A stretch of 64,000 nucleotides of DNA from Dactylellina haptotyla (Eukaryota; Ascomycota; Orbiliomycetes; Orbiliales; Orbiliaceae). This document shows positions 12,461 to 23,410 of the stretch, piece by piece. A program made the position numbers and the translations under genes. The DNA lies in assembly GCA_031310005.1 (NCBI GenBank), contig CM062379.1, positions 4,712,001-4,776,000 on the forward strand. The letters are read 5' to 3'. The stretch's first letter is position 1. Each line of letters starts with the position of its first letter. The notes beneath the pieces are model-generated. The model saw nothing but the letters and a program-made list of their open reading frames with translations, was not told the DNA's origin and made no database searches.

Positions 12461-13620
12461 ATGCAACTCGATGGCTCTAGCATCGGCGCACCGTTGCACT
12501 TGCCTGGGCATTCGCTCACGATCACCTCCACCGCGCCTCACCCGCAGCAGAAGGTCTTGAAGCCGCCCGTCATGCCCCCTTACAACAACGGCCAGAATTC
12601 CTCATCCCTCTCCCGCAAACGGTCGGCCACAATCCTTCAAGCTTCGCCGTCACCTCCCTCGTCGCGACCGCCGTCCCGGGATGGTGATCTGAATGTCGAC
12701 CATAAGCGCTCCCGAGTCGCAAAACAATGGACCGCATGCCCTGAATACGTCACAACAGCCGAAAGCAGCATCAGACTAGACCAACGGGCGGAACATGCCA
12801 TCGTCAACGTCCTACACCCAGGCCTGAACGGTCTAAGCGACGATGGAGGTTTTGCAGAATTGGTCTCGGGCAACTGTCGGTTTACCATGCTCTGCTTCTT
12901 AGGGTGTACGATCGACCACCTACATGCCGCAAGGTTGGTTTTCTCTTACCCTGTCTTTAACAAAATTTATGATTTTGGATGATTTTGAATTTGGATTTTT
13001 TGCGACCGCGCTTCGGAACGGGCTATGGATCTTCAGGAACGGAGGAATGAACCAGAGCTAATTTGGAACTCAAAAATATCTTTTTTCCCCACAGCGTTGT
13101 TTCTTCACTCCTCTCGACGTTCAAAGTGAACGTATTTGGGGTGTCCTTGATACCACCGCCTCCCCACACATCCTCGTTGCCGATAAGTACGCTGCTCCCC
13201 GTTAAAATCTCGGTATTATAGAATCAAGGATATTAATTTGTTCTCATAGTATATGACGGCACCCGCCAACTAACCTCCTCACTCGGACTTCTACACCCCC
13301 TCGGCGGCGGCCGACAGGCGCTCGATGCCATTGTTGTCCTCGATTCCAAGCTGCGTCGCCGCATGCTTCTTCCAATTGGTTGGGGCGTAAAACCACGGAG
13401 ACAGCAGGGCTCAGCGGGAAATGTAGGACTCGCAAATACCTATGCAGACAGCGAGGAGGAGGAGATGATGCTCACGAGCGAGCAGGAGGTCGAGAGAGCG
13501 GTGAAGCGATTGATTGCGGGTATCGAGTGGCTGATTCACGAGGAAACGGAGGAGTATTCGAGGACGTGGGATGAGGGGATCCGGACGGCGACTGTGGTAC
13601 ACGGGATGGATTATTCGTGA
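12461..13620 (+). CDS. Unrecognised protein, conserved-looking three-exon gene
   Basis: I do not recognise the family. The model is 311 residues from exons 12461-12933, 13095-13186 and 13250-13620, with frame kept through both splices. The first 90 residues are Ser/Pro-rich and basic (RKRS, HKRSR), which could serve nuclear import. The middle (residues 105-260) looks globular. It contains AEHAIVNVLHPGLNGL, then a hydrophobic cysteine-bearing segment (RFTMLCFLGCTIDHLHAA), then VVSSLLSTFKVNVFGVSLIPPPP and a glycine/leucine-rich stretch LGLLHPLGGGRQALDAIVVLD. The C-terminus is acidic and helical (DSEEEEMMLTSEQEVERAVKRLIAG). The 92-nt middle exon joins sense codons on both sides, which supports a real gene. 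No signal peptide or clear transmembrane helix was seen. Confidence 0.7.
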
Positions 13621-14155
13621 GGGGGAGTAACTGGCAAGATAATTTTTTTTTCGGGCACCCAGGACCTGAATATTCATAATTTTGGTATTAATTGTGTAAA
13701 GACCGACTCGCTGGTTTTGGACTGATTGGGTAGTTGATTTATCATTCGAGCGGTGTTTGTGGAGGAGCGACATTTTCAAGATACTGCTGGATCCGGGTTT
13801 ACATGGGCGTTGTATTTCTATAGCTTGCCTCTTGCCGTGGACATGTATATTTATTGTACTCATATATTTTGTTTGTTTCATCCCATTCATAGTATTATAT
13901 TCATTTGCAGGAACGGGTTAGGTTCCACCTTCGCATTCGTCAGAAGCGTTAGGCAGGCGGGTTGGCTTGCGCATGCAGCTCTGGCGGACAAACCCAGGCG
14001 GCTCTTAGCAGCCCCACCAAGCTGAGAGCTCTGATATACGACCACTTAACATTACATATAACCAACTCTACACCCCCCGCCACCCCGCCTCCCATCAGCG
14101 ACTCAAGAACCTTCCTCCTATCCATATCGCGTCCGCCAAAAGATACTATTTCAAA
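13621..14155. other. Intergenic, nothing recognised
   Basis: A 0.5 kb stretch between two plus-strand genes, presumably 3' untranslated region plus promoter. A pyrimidine- and CA-rich leader immediately precedes the phosducin-like start codon. No coding or RNA feature was seen. Confidence 0.6.
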
Positions 14156-15043
14156 ATGGACATGCCTATGAACGTCCCTGTTGACAACCCGAACGCCGAC
14201 ACGGAATGGTTAGTACAGCGTCAACAATCCCGTCATCATCCCACCTGCCCCTCCATTCCCATCTCTGGCGGGAACACTGCTAACCACTTTCCCACCCGCT
14301 CACCCGGGCTCCCCACCCGGCTACTGCACAGGGCGCCATCTTGAACCCGATTTTACAGGAATGATATCCTCCGCAAACATGGCATAATACCCGAACGTCC
14401 TCCTTCGCCCACCGCAAAAATCCAAGAAGCCCTTGTCGAGGCGACCCGTCTTGCGCACGAAAACCGCCTGGAGGGCAAAGACCTCGACGAACTAGACGAG
14501 CTCGAAGACGACGAAGACGAAGCCTTCCTCGAATCTTACCGCCAGAAACGTCTCGCCGAACTATCAACCCTCAATCAGAACTCCCCCCACGGCGCGGTCT
14601 ACCCGATCCAGAAACCGGATTACGCGAAGGACATCACGGAAGCCTCAAACCAGTACTTCGTTTTTGTACACCTGTCTTCCTTGTCGTACGCGAACACGGA
14701 GTCGAAGTTACTCTCTGAGATCTGGCGGGAAGCCGCGAAGAAGTTCCCTGATGTCAAGTTTTGTGAGATGAGGGCCGACATGGCTATCGAGGGTTATCCG
14801 GAGAGTAATTGCCCAACAATACTGGTGTACAAGGATACGGATATCAGGAAACAGGTGGTCACGTTGAAGAGCTTGGGCGGGGTGAAGTGTAGATTGGCGG
14901 ATATCGAGAAGCTGTTGGTAGATGTGGGCGCGGTGAAGATTAATGATTTTAGGTTACAGCGAAAAGAGGAGAAAGAGGAGAGGTTGAGTTCGATAAGGTC
15001 ATCAGCAAAGACGAATGATGAAGACGACGACGATTGGGATTAG
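14156..15043 (+). CDS. plp2: Phosducin-like protein (PLP2/PhLP2-3 class)
   Basis: Predicted cytosolic co-chaperone of the CCT/TRiC chaperonin, acting in actin, tubulin and cell-cycle protein folding in yeast. The model is 245 residues from exons 14156-14208 and 14359-15043; the intron falls inside the Trp codon of the family motif T-E-W-N-D-I-L. The N-terminal helix (DTEWNDILRKHGIIPERP) is the class signature. An acidic linker (DELDELEDDEDEAFLESYRQKRL) follows, then a thioredoxin-like fold starting near YPIQKPDYAKDITEAS and including YFVFVHLSS and CPTILVYKD. The CxxC redox pair of true thioredoxins is absent, as usual in phosducins. The C-terminus is acidic (DEDDDDWD). The gene ends 234 bp from the convergent NOP2 gene. 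Confidence 0.93.
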
Positions 15044-15277
15044 GTTTTTCTCTCTTTTCTTTTCCCTTTCTTTCTTTTCCCTTTCTTTTCTGTATTTGTA
15101 GAATGGGGATTTTTAGTTGGATTCTGAAAGGAAACGGTGTGACTTTAGGTTGATTGCACCTGAGTCCGCCATATAATATACTCGAATAGATCGTATCATT
15201 ATAATACATATACAAGATAAAAGGGAAAAGGTATCATGTTCCAACCGGCCTATGGTACAAGGAAAGGACAAAATGGT

Positions 15278-17455
15278 TTATTTACTCTTTTTCTTCGGCT
15301 TGTCGTTCGAAACCTTTACGAACCCCTTTGTCTTCGTGACCTTTCCTCTCTTCTCGCCGTTGGTTTTCGCGGGACTTGTTGTTTCCTCAACTTCCTTCTT
15401 CTTCTCCTTGGTTCCAGCTTTTGAGGGGTCAGCTCGAGGATCGATACCCTTCTTTCGCTTGTACCTCTTCAAGTTCTTCTCGATCATCTTGGCGTCTTCG
15501 TCATCTTCTGACCACTCGAATGCACCGCTAGTCTTCTCTACTTCTCCTCCGTCTGGGCCATCCACATCCATTTCTACCACTTCCTCCTCGATTAATTCTT
15601 CGGTTTCTGCATTTCCACTACCCACCGGGCTGGGTCCGACTTTTCTGAACTTGGCAACGTAGAAACCGTCCACATTGTATTTGTGCGGGTAATATCTCCT
15701 TGTCATCTTCATCCTCTCGTTGAACGTCTTTCCCCTAAAGCTCACGAATCCCTCAACTCCAAACGTCAACCCGGTCTCTACCAACTTGACGTTCGGTCTC
15801 TTCTTCAATGCGTACTCCACGACTCCTTCATTCTCCTCCACGGTCACTGAACAGGTCGAGTATACGATATACCCGCCAGTCTTGCTGTTGTGGTCCACCG
15901 AGTCAATTGCAGCGAGCAACAGTTGTTTCTGCAAATGCGGCAGCTTCAAGAAATCCTTGTCTGTCTTATTCGTCTTCACACTTGCATCCTTAGCGATGAC
16001 TCCCGTTCCCGAACACGGCGCGTCCAAAAGGACTCTGTCGAACCCGCCGATGACCTTGGGGAACTCCCTGGCGTCGTAGTTGCACACAATGGTGTTCTTC
16101 ACGCCAAGTCTATGAATATTACCAATCAAACCTTTCGCACGGGTCTTGTTCGCATCATTGGCAAATACGCAGCCCGTATTCTTCATCAGCGCAGCCATAT
16201 ATGTTGTTTTGCCACCGGGGGCGGCAGCCATGTCCAGACAGCGCTCGTTTTCTTGGGGTGCCAGTGCCATGACGGGGAGGAAGGAAGATGCCGCTTGCAG
16301 GATGTAGTGGCCAGCGAGGTATTCCGGGGTAGCACCGAGGGGGACTTGGGATTCAAAGACTTGGAGGCCGACTTTAGACCACTTGCCGATAGGTTCGAGG
16401 GTTACACCGCGGTTGATGAGGACCTGGGCGAGGTCTCGTCGGTGGGTTTTGAGGGTGTTGGTTCTGATGACGAGCGGGCGCGGAGTTTCGTTGGCTTCGA
16501 AGAAGGAGAGGGCTTCAGAGGGGGAGAAAAGGTGGAAGAGCTTTTCGGCTAGGTAGGGGCTGTAACCGTAGTAGGCGGATATGTCGGCGATGATCTGCTC
16601 GGTGTAGTCGGTGCGGGAGCGGCCTTCCTCGCAGAGGTTGGAGAAGTCTTCGAGAACGCGAACGACGTCGTTGATGCGACTGCGGAGGAGGGCGAGGTCT
16701 GGTGTGAGCTTTGAGAGCTTGGAAGCCTCGTTTTCTTCTTCACTGTCAGAGCCGGTAGCGGCGCCGATAACGAAGGGTTTTACTTCGTCGGTGCCAATGT
16801 TGGTGGTTATCTGGTCCTGGAGCTCAGCTTCTGCTTCTTCCGCTTCGCGGGCGATTTGGAGGTCAAGTTTGCGGGTGAGACCGGCAATATTGGCGGCAGT
16901 GAGCTGCTCTTCAGCTTCAGAGCCCGAGAGGTCATCGTCTGAGAAGATTGGGCGGGTTTCCTCGTCGCCGGAGTCAAAGACGGAGCCGTCTGAATCGTCG
17001 TCAAGGTCTGGCTCGTCGTCATCGTCCAATTCAAGTTCATCGTCCGACGAGTCCATGAAGTCCATAGCGGCTAACTTGCCCTCTGGAGCATCCTCAACAT
17101 CAGATTCCCATTCCTCTTCATCACCGTCGCCACCTTCGCTATCATTATCGGATTCTAACAGCACCGGAGCCTTCTTCCCGTTTGTCTTGGCCTTGCTAGG
17201 AACATCCTTCGCTACCTTCTTAGCTGGCAGAGGAGCTGCAGCTTTCGGTTTGGTACCATTGACTGGCGCAGAAGCCTTAGACTTCTTCCTTTCGGGGGCT
17301 ACAGGAGCGGCCTTTGTCTTCTTGTCGTCTTTGGTTCTCTTTGAGGGCTTCGCATCGTTAAGGTCGTCGACCTTGCGCTTCTTTGCGAGATGCGGGTGGT
17401 AGGTCTCGATTGGGTCCGGGAGACCTTGTTTGTACTTGGAACGGCCTTTTCCCAT
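15278..17455 (-). CDS. nop2: 25S rRNA (cytosine-C5) methyltransferase NOP2
   Basis: Nucleolar S-adenosylmethionine-dependent enzyme that makes m5C in large-subunit rRNA and is needed for 60S assembly. It is a single exon of 725 residues. The first 230 residues are Lys-rich then highly acidic (runs such as DSSDDELELDDDDEPD), typical of nucleolar proteins. The NOL1/NOP2/Sun domain follows. The SAM-binding motif AAAPGGKTTYMA lies at about residues 404-415. Motif IV DAPCSGTGV (about 476-484) carries the product-release cysteine. Motif VI YSTCSV (about 530) carries the catalytic cysteine. The C-terminus is Lys-rich. The frame stays open upstream to about 17638 but only from a non-ATG codon. The first ATG gives MGKGRSKYKQG, the expected family start. 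Confidence 0.96.
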   Translation of the reverse strand: MGKGRSKYKQGLPDPIETYHPHLAKKRKVDDLNDAKPSKRTKDDKKTKAAPVAPERKKSKASAPVNGTKPKAAAPLPAKKVAKDVPSKAKTNGKKAPVLLESDNDSEGGDGDEEEWESDVEDAPEGKLAAMDFMDSSDDELELDDDDEPDLDDDSDGSVFDSGDEETRPIFSDDDLSGSEAEEQLTAANIAGLTRKLDLQIAREAEEAEAELQDQITTNIGTDEVKPFVIGAATGSDSEEENEASKLSKLTPDLALLRSRINDVVRVLEDFSNLCEEGRSRTDYTEQIIADISAYYGYSPYLAEKLFHLFSPSEALSFFEANETPRPLVIRTNTLKTHRRDLAQVLINRGVTLEPIGKWSKVGLQVFESQVPLGATPEYLAGHYILQAASSFLPVMALAPQENERCLDMAAAPGGKTTYMAALMKNTGCVFANDANKTRAKGLIGNIHRLGVKNTIVCNYDAREFPKVIGGFDRVLLDAPCSGTGVIAKDASVKTNKTDKDFLKLPHLQKQLLLAAIDSVDHNSKTGGYIVYSTCSVTVEENEGVVEYALKKRPNVKLVETGLTFGVEGFVSFRGKTFNERMKMTRRYYPHKYNVDGFYVAKFRKVGPSPVGSGNAETEELIEEEVVEMDVDGPDGGEVEKTSGAFEWSEDDEDAKMIEKNLKRYKRKKGIDPRADPSKAGTKEKKKEVEETTSPAKTNGEKRGKVTKTKGFVKVSNDKPKKKSK

Positions 17456-19370
17456 TGCGGCGACAGTATATGCGACTCGAACGGGTGGGGTTTTGAGGTG
17501 GTGCGGTTGAAGGCAAGGTTGATGTCGGAGGGATATAAAATCTGAAGAAGAAAAGTTCGAAGTTTTGGGAAATCCGAAAAAATATTTTTTGGGCGCCGCA
17601 AAAAGCAACGCCGAAAAATGCCACACGCCCCAACACACAAATTATTGTCGCCGCGACATATATATGCATATCAATCACCAGTCTCGCAACCATTAATCAC
17701 CGTTGCAGAGAAGCCCCCGAACGAGTAGAGTACTACTTATTTAAGGTATTCTAAACTAATCTTATCTTACGTTATTTGCGCATTAGATGTCACGTACTGC
17801 ATTAATTCAAATGTTACAAGATAGCATCCGCTGAGCCTCTCGTCATCAATGCGGCTGCAATAAAGCGTTGAGTAGTATCTAAATCCACTATGAGAAGATG
17901 TAGACACTATCGACCGCTCCCAAAGGCGAGATCGAGCCCATATACTACCTTAATCCGAAGGCCGTATAAGAGAAAGGCCTCAACGGGATCTTGTTGAACA
18001 GCCTTCACTGGTTCTGACAATGCCTAGATTAATGCATCCAGTTTAAAAGGCGATAGAGGGGATCAATTGAAGCGTTATAAAAAATACAATACGAAGGAGG
18101 AGGGGGAGGAGGAGGAAGAGGAAGAGATTAAACAAGCGTCTGATGACAAGGATTTGGGTTTGGGCTTTCGACTAATTGTGGCGAGTGGTTGTATAAACCC
18201 TAACTCGCCACTTTCTCCTTGGTCGGAAGAAATCTATATCGGCGTGTATTCTAGTACACTGGTCCTATAGGGGCGATTTTTTCAAAACAGAAATTGGCCA
18301 TCCATTTTTTGGTTTCGAACATAGATGTGCGCCGTGTCGTGTGTCAGACAGATTTGAAATTGAGAAGTCTGCGGCGTAACCCGGCATTGAGCGTATACGG
18401 ACCGAAACAAGGCAAACTGTCCTGCTCAGGTGTTGGCCCGACTCGTAATCCGAGCGTACGTGTATGGATATATATACATACGCCGAACATCAAAGATTCC
18501 CACGTTCCTGCTGAAGAATGTCGAGTGGCCAGTGGTTAGACATTGTGGCGCATGAGAATGGGAGCCAAGCAGGCCCCTGTCGTCCGTACGCGTTCAGTAG
18601 CGTTCTCATTGGCCCGCGGCCCGCCTGTTACGTATGCCCTGCAGCTCCACCGCATCGCATCAGGACGATATGTCAAACATGGTTTGTGTATATAGCAGGA
18701 GGGAAGGTGCAAATGCCAATGCCCCGGCTTCGAGCTGTTTCGGCGACTGTCGTTCTCTCTCTATCTCTTTCAAGATCCCTCTTCGACACACCAGCGTATT
18801 GATTTCTTCGACGTCCAGACACAAGAAGCGGGTGCCCAGGAACGTTAGCTAACAAGGCTACGGTCCGGTCGAAAACAAGTGCGCCTCGCAGCTCGTATAC
18901 GTACAGCGTGGGCGAGCCTGCGAGAAAGCGTCCGGGGTCGAGTCGGCTGATATATCTCTTAAGAGTAGGCTGTCGGCTATCCGCAGCACAGCTTCCGCGC
19001 CCGAGATCAGGCAGAAGAAGGCGAAGAACGAGAGGACCAGCCTGGGCACAGTGGATATTTCCTCCGCCTTCCTCTTGCAGTTCTTCCCTTTCGGCTTCTT
19101 TTTGCATCATTTTATCTTCTCGTTGTATTCCAGCGATCTTCCTTCCGGCGAGAGACGTCCGAAGTGTGTGCTGCCCCGTCACCGCTCCAACCAACCTCCA
19201 CCGCAACACTTCCCCTTCCACACCCTCTCCATCTCCATCTCCATCTCCATCTTCATCGACATCTCCTCCCCCTTCCACCTTATCCTTCCTCCATTCATTC
19301 CACCATTCCATCATTCTTATCGTCTCCTCCCTTCAACAGCCGTCGTCCGCCGCTGCGAGCCACCCACCAA
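17456..19370. promoter_or_regulatory. Shared upstream region of NOP2 and the MINDY gene
   Basis: A 1.9 kb stretch between divergent starts. Landmarks are a purine-rich GGA/GAA run at about 18093-18127 and a strongly pyrimidine-rich segment from about 19050 to 19350 that is probably the MINDY 5' leader. The pyrimidine segment holds a (CTCCAT)n run at 19227-19256. Long frames on either strand reflect this composition bias and have no protein-like features. Confidence 0.5.
19227..19256 (+). repeat. Hexanucleotide (CTCCAT)n run in the MINDY leader
   Basis: About five units of CTCCAT, the last one altered, lie in the pyrimidine-rich leader 115 bp before the start codon. This is a simple microsatellite. 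Confidence 0.75.
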
Positions 19371-22197
19371 ATGGTGACGCTCGAGCAACCCTTCCGCGGT
19401 GACCCCGGGAGTTACTTCGACGGGTCCAGAGACCCTGCTCACCCTCCCACAACTACCTCTCCCCTGCCGTCGTCATCGTCGCCGTCCTCCCAGGGAATCC
19501 CGCTCCCGCCTCCAGCACCTGTCCCTCCGACAGCTTTCAACCTACAGCCGATGCAAGATGCTTTGCCCGATCATAATCCCTACCGGCTACTGCAGAAGCA
19601 ACGAACCGGCCAGAGCGATGGAAGCTATCCCAGTAGGCGATTCTCAAGCTCTCTATTCTACACGTCTTCTTTGCTGACCAGACTTTCCAGACCAGACATC
19701 ATATCTCTCCACAAGTGCCGGTGCTGCCACCGGTCGTCCGAACACATCGCCCTACCTCCTAACCTCTCAGCCGAACGGAAGCCCGTCCAACTCCGCGGAC
19801 TATGCCCCCACGCCTCCGAGCAATTACCACTCCACGGCACCTAGAAGCCTTTCCGTATCCGCAGTCGGCAACGTGCTCCCACAGCCTCTACAGCCCATAT
19901 CAACCGGTCAGGATGGAATCTTTCAAATGGACGGCGATAACCCACCTCCCGCCGACCCTTTCGTTGGAAATATTCAGCCTGCAGCTAAATCCAAGAGTGC
20001 CGAATGGTGGGAATCGCCTGGTTCGTCCCCTGGCGCATCTCCAACACCTGGAAACCCCCCAGTATCGTTGGAAGAACAGCTGGAGAACGAATTCCACCGA
20101 GGGAAGGGGGTCATAGCCCTAGCATCAATGCAACAACCGACACAGCCGTTCCAACAGACCGCCCCGCTACCCGTCCAACAACAGCCAATGCAGATCCAGC
20201 AACCTGTTCAACAACCCACCCAGCAACCTTTGCAATACCCAGTTCCACCACAGCCTATCCAGCAACAATTCCAACAACCTTATCCGCAACATCAGCAGCA
20301 ACCGGTACCGCAGAGAGTCAACTCGGATCCATTCGGCCCGGCACCTGTGCCGCCCGAACCTCCTCACCCGCCCAAGGTTCCCGAGAAGGAACCGCAGCAA
20401 AGCCTGTTGGACATCGACGACCAACAGACTGGGACGGATAAGGAACTTGCACCGGACCATAGCACTGCACCGATACCAGTTTCCACAGAACCTACAGCTC
20501 GCCCCCCGGGAACCTCTATTCAGCCGGCTATACCGCTGGAAACGTACCAGATCAAGCATGTCCGCTTTCTCAACCCCGAGACGAACAAGCTAGCTCAATC
20601 GTCGATCCTCATTCAGAACGAGAATGGGCCATGTCCACTGATTGCGCTTGTAAATGTTCTGTCTCTCTCTAGAGAAACATTGGTACTGGCTGAAGGACTC
20701 CGTATTCGAGAAACCCTATCTCTAGAACTTCTCCTTAATGTGGTGTGCGAGGAGCTCATCCTAACCGGATCTTGGACAGGAGATCTGTCTGAGCTCTTCA
20801 AGTTCCTGATGGGTCTCCGTACGGGAATGAACGTCAATCCAAAGTTTGTCACCGATGATGTTTCAGCAGATGACTTTTTGCGAAGTAGAAACATTGACGA
20901 AAACCGTCCTCTGCCCCAACCCAAACCGGGTGACTTTGAACAAACGAGAGAATTGGTCCTTTACTCTGCTTTCAATATCCCCCTCGTTCACGGATGGCTC
21001 CCAGCACCCACCTCGCCGATGTTCCCGGTTCTGGTTCAGCACGCTAGAGATTTTGAGAAGGCTCAGGACATAATAATACAGCAGCAGTTCATTCTCGAAA
21101 AGAGCTCTAGAGGAGAAACCATTTCTGTTGAAGATAGCGAGATTGTGGCGAAAGCGCACGAAATCCAGGAATTCCTCGAGTCGACCGGTACCCAGCTCAC
21201 TTCATACGGACTGAACGTGCTACAGAGTAAACTGGCATTGGGTAGCTGGAGTATATTCTTCCGAAATGATCATTTCAGCGCGCTATACAAGCACGCCAAA
21301 ACTGGGGAATTGTACACCCTCGTCACGGATAGCGGTTACGCCTCTTACGAAGAAATTGTCTGGGAGAGCTTGGTGGATGGAACTGGCCGAGGCGGCGCAT
21401 ACTTTTCGGGTGATTTTAGGCCAGTTGGCCAGGGCCATGGCGGTGACGCCAATGTTTCTCAGCGCCAATCGGACAACATTCTCGATCCGAACAGAGGCGA
21501 TGCAGGATGGCAGCAGGTTCCAGACCGTAGGAGCAGCCGACAACAGACTACACAAGCTGCACCGACAGGACAGAGACGTCAGGTGCAATCCTTGATACCT
21601 CCACAAACTGCGCCCATCGTCCCCCCTGATACCGGCCTAGATACAACAGACTACGATCTCGCCCTGGCAATACATCTCCAACAAGAGGAAGAAGAGCGGG
21701 CAGCCCGCATCCAACAAAACCGACAGAATCTGAACCCTTCGAGAATTCAGAATCTCACCAGCGCCAACCAACCTCCTGTGAGATCTCTGGTGTCGTCGCA
21801 GCCACCTTCCGGAGGGCGTCCGAGGTCAAGCTCGAACTATCGCCCCTCTCAACCTCCTCGCCCGACAGGGCGCCAGGCTGAAGAGTCAAGAACAGCAGCA
21901 GCTAGAAGCAGCGGGCAAGAGGAAATCCCGCCACCTTATGCTGCAGCCGATCCAAATCCCACAGCCTTCCTCCCACCAGCCGACCCTCCAGGACCAGGCG
22001 CACTCGGCCGCCATGCCTCGTTTCCCATCCAGGGCTCGGGTGGGTTTTCGCAATCGAATCAGTCAAGTGCTTATTCGCAGATGAACTCTGCTTATGGATC
22101 AGGGTCACAATACCCGGGTTCTGCTAGGAGCAGACACTCGAGCGGGCGGCCCGTGGGTGTACAGCAAGAGGAAGACAAGAAATGCGTAGTCATGTAG
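19371..22197 (+). CDS. MINDY-family deubiquitinase with MIU motif and CaaX end
   Basis: Predicted cysteine protease that trims ubiquitin chains; the family prefers long K48-linked chains. It is related to yeast Miy1 and animal MINDY-1/2. The model is 922 residues from exons 19371-19632 and 19691-22197. The N-terminal 370 residues are Pro/Ser-rich with a glutamine-rich block (about 20125-20310). The catalytic domain begins at KHVRFLNPETNKLAQSSILI. The nucleophile is the Cys of NENGPCPLIALVN (about residue 402) and the catalytic His lies in RNDHFSALYKH (about residue 615). A helix YDLALAIHLQQEEEERAARI fits a motif-interacting-with-ubiquitin. The last four residues, CVVM after KK, form a prenylation (farnesyl) CaaX box, so membrane anchoring is predicted. 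The start codon lies in a plausible context (CAAATGG). Confidence 0.92.
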
Positions 22198-23410
22198 TAC
22201 ATGCGACGAATTCGACAGATGTTTACAAGTTGTTTTGGTGGCGGAAAGGGTGAGAGTGGGAAGGATCATGAGGATGTTTAAGGCCATGTGGCATACAACT
22301 ATTTGCAATAATTTTTTCCCCAAAAGAGTGCATATTGTCTTGTCTTTTCCATTCGTATATTTTTTGGTTGTTCTCGTTTTCACTATGAAGCTAGTTGTTG
22401 CAGGGATGTGCCATTATAGGCGTTTTATCGGCGTCAACAGGTTTCTTTTCATCTTTTTGCTGCTTGTATATTTTCGTTCTGGATTGTGCGAGTGAGCGAG
22501 TCTGGAGGCGTAAGGAAATACAGAATTTTTAAGCTAGCTACGTGGAAGCACGTGGCCTTTTGAATTGCAATCTTATGTTTTTTCCATATTCTGGATTCTT
22601 ACGGGCGATGAAAGGTGTTTCTTCTTTCCTCCCTCCATTCCTTCATCCCCTTCCTTTGAGAAAGGGCAGATTTGTGGGTTTCAATAACCCATTGCATAAA
22701 TATGTATATTATCGAAATCGAATCGTTCAAAGTGTGCCATTCATCTATTTTAGTCCGTATCGTAAATAATAATACACCTCTGTTAATACCTAAAAAGTGG
22801 TTTTCCCAGCATCGACTAGCGTAGGACGCAATTTTTTCCTAGAAATGAGGACGCATCACTTGGACACGCATAGAAACGTGATCCGGAGGGCCGTGTTTTC
22901 TAGTAATGGATTTAGTATTCTTCAATATATTGATAAGTTTACCCACAGCCTTTGCTATCAAGCGGCAGGGTGCTTCGACAGTTTGTCACAAGGAAAGGCT
23001 TAAGAGTTTTAAGCTCAAGAAGCTCGAAAGCCGAATGTGCGACGGGTTGAGCTAAAAAGTAATTAATAGGTATCCTTTCGGACTGACATCTTGAGAATTT
23101 GTCATTTTATACCGCCACGTCCCCTCCCAATTGGAGGCAAAAGGGCGATGCACTAGCGTGGGAGCGAATCATGCAGGTGAATTTCCGCCGCTGTGGAGCA
23201 AATCCCGGAGCTTCCAGGCTCATGCGGCTGGAATTTCTTCTTGCTGGAAAAACTCGAGGGATCAAATTGACGGGACTGACTGGGGAATGTGTATTGCCGT
23301 ATAAATCCAATTGTGGTCCAACGTCCAATTTGTGCAAAATTTTGTTTTTTGTAGCGGTAATTATTTTGGTACACAGAAGTAGTATATACAAAGGAAACAG
23401 GTCCAAAAAA
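22198..23410. other. Intergenic, nothing recognised
   Basis: Between two plus-strand genes, holding the MINDY 3' untranslated region and the LysM gene promoter. It is AT-rich with T tracts. No coding, RNA or repeat element is supportable. Confidence 0.6.

Noticed and set aside
17456-17638. N-terminal extension of NOP2 by 61 codons
   Set aside because: The extension begins with GTG and is not Lys-rich like the family start. The ATG giving MGKGRSKYKQG is the expected start.
18673-19314. 213-codon minus-strand frame
   Set aside because: It is antisense to the CT-rich MINDY leader. Its Glu/Asp/Gly bias mirrors the (CTCCAT)n repeat and it has no protein-like motif.
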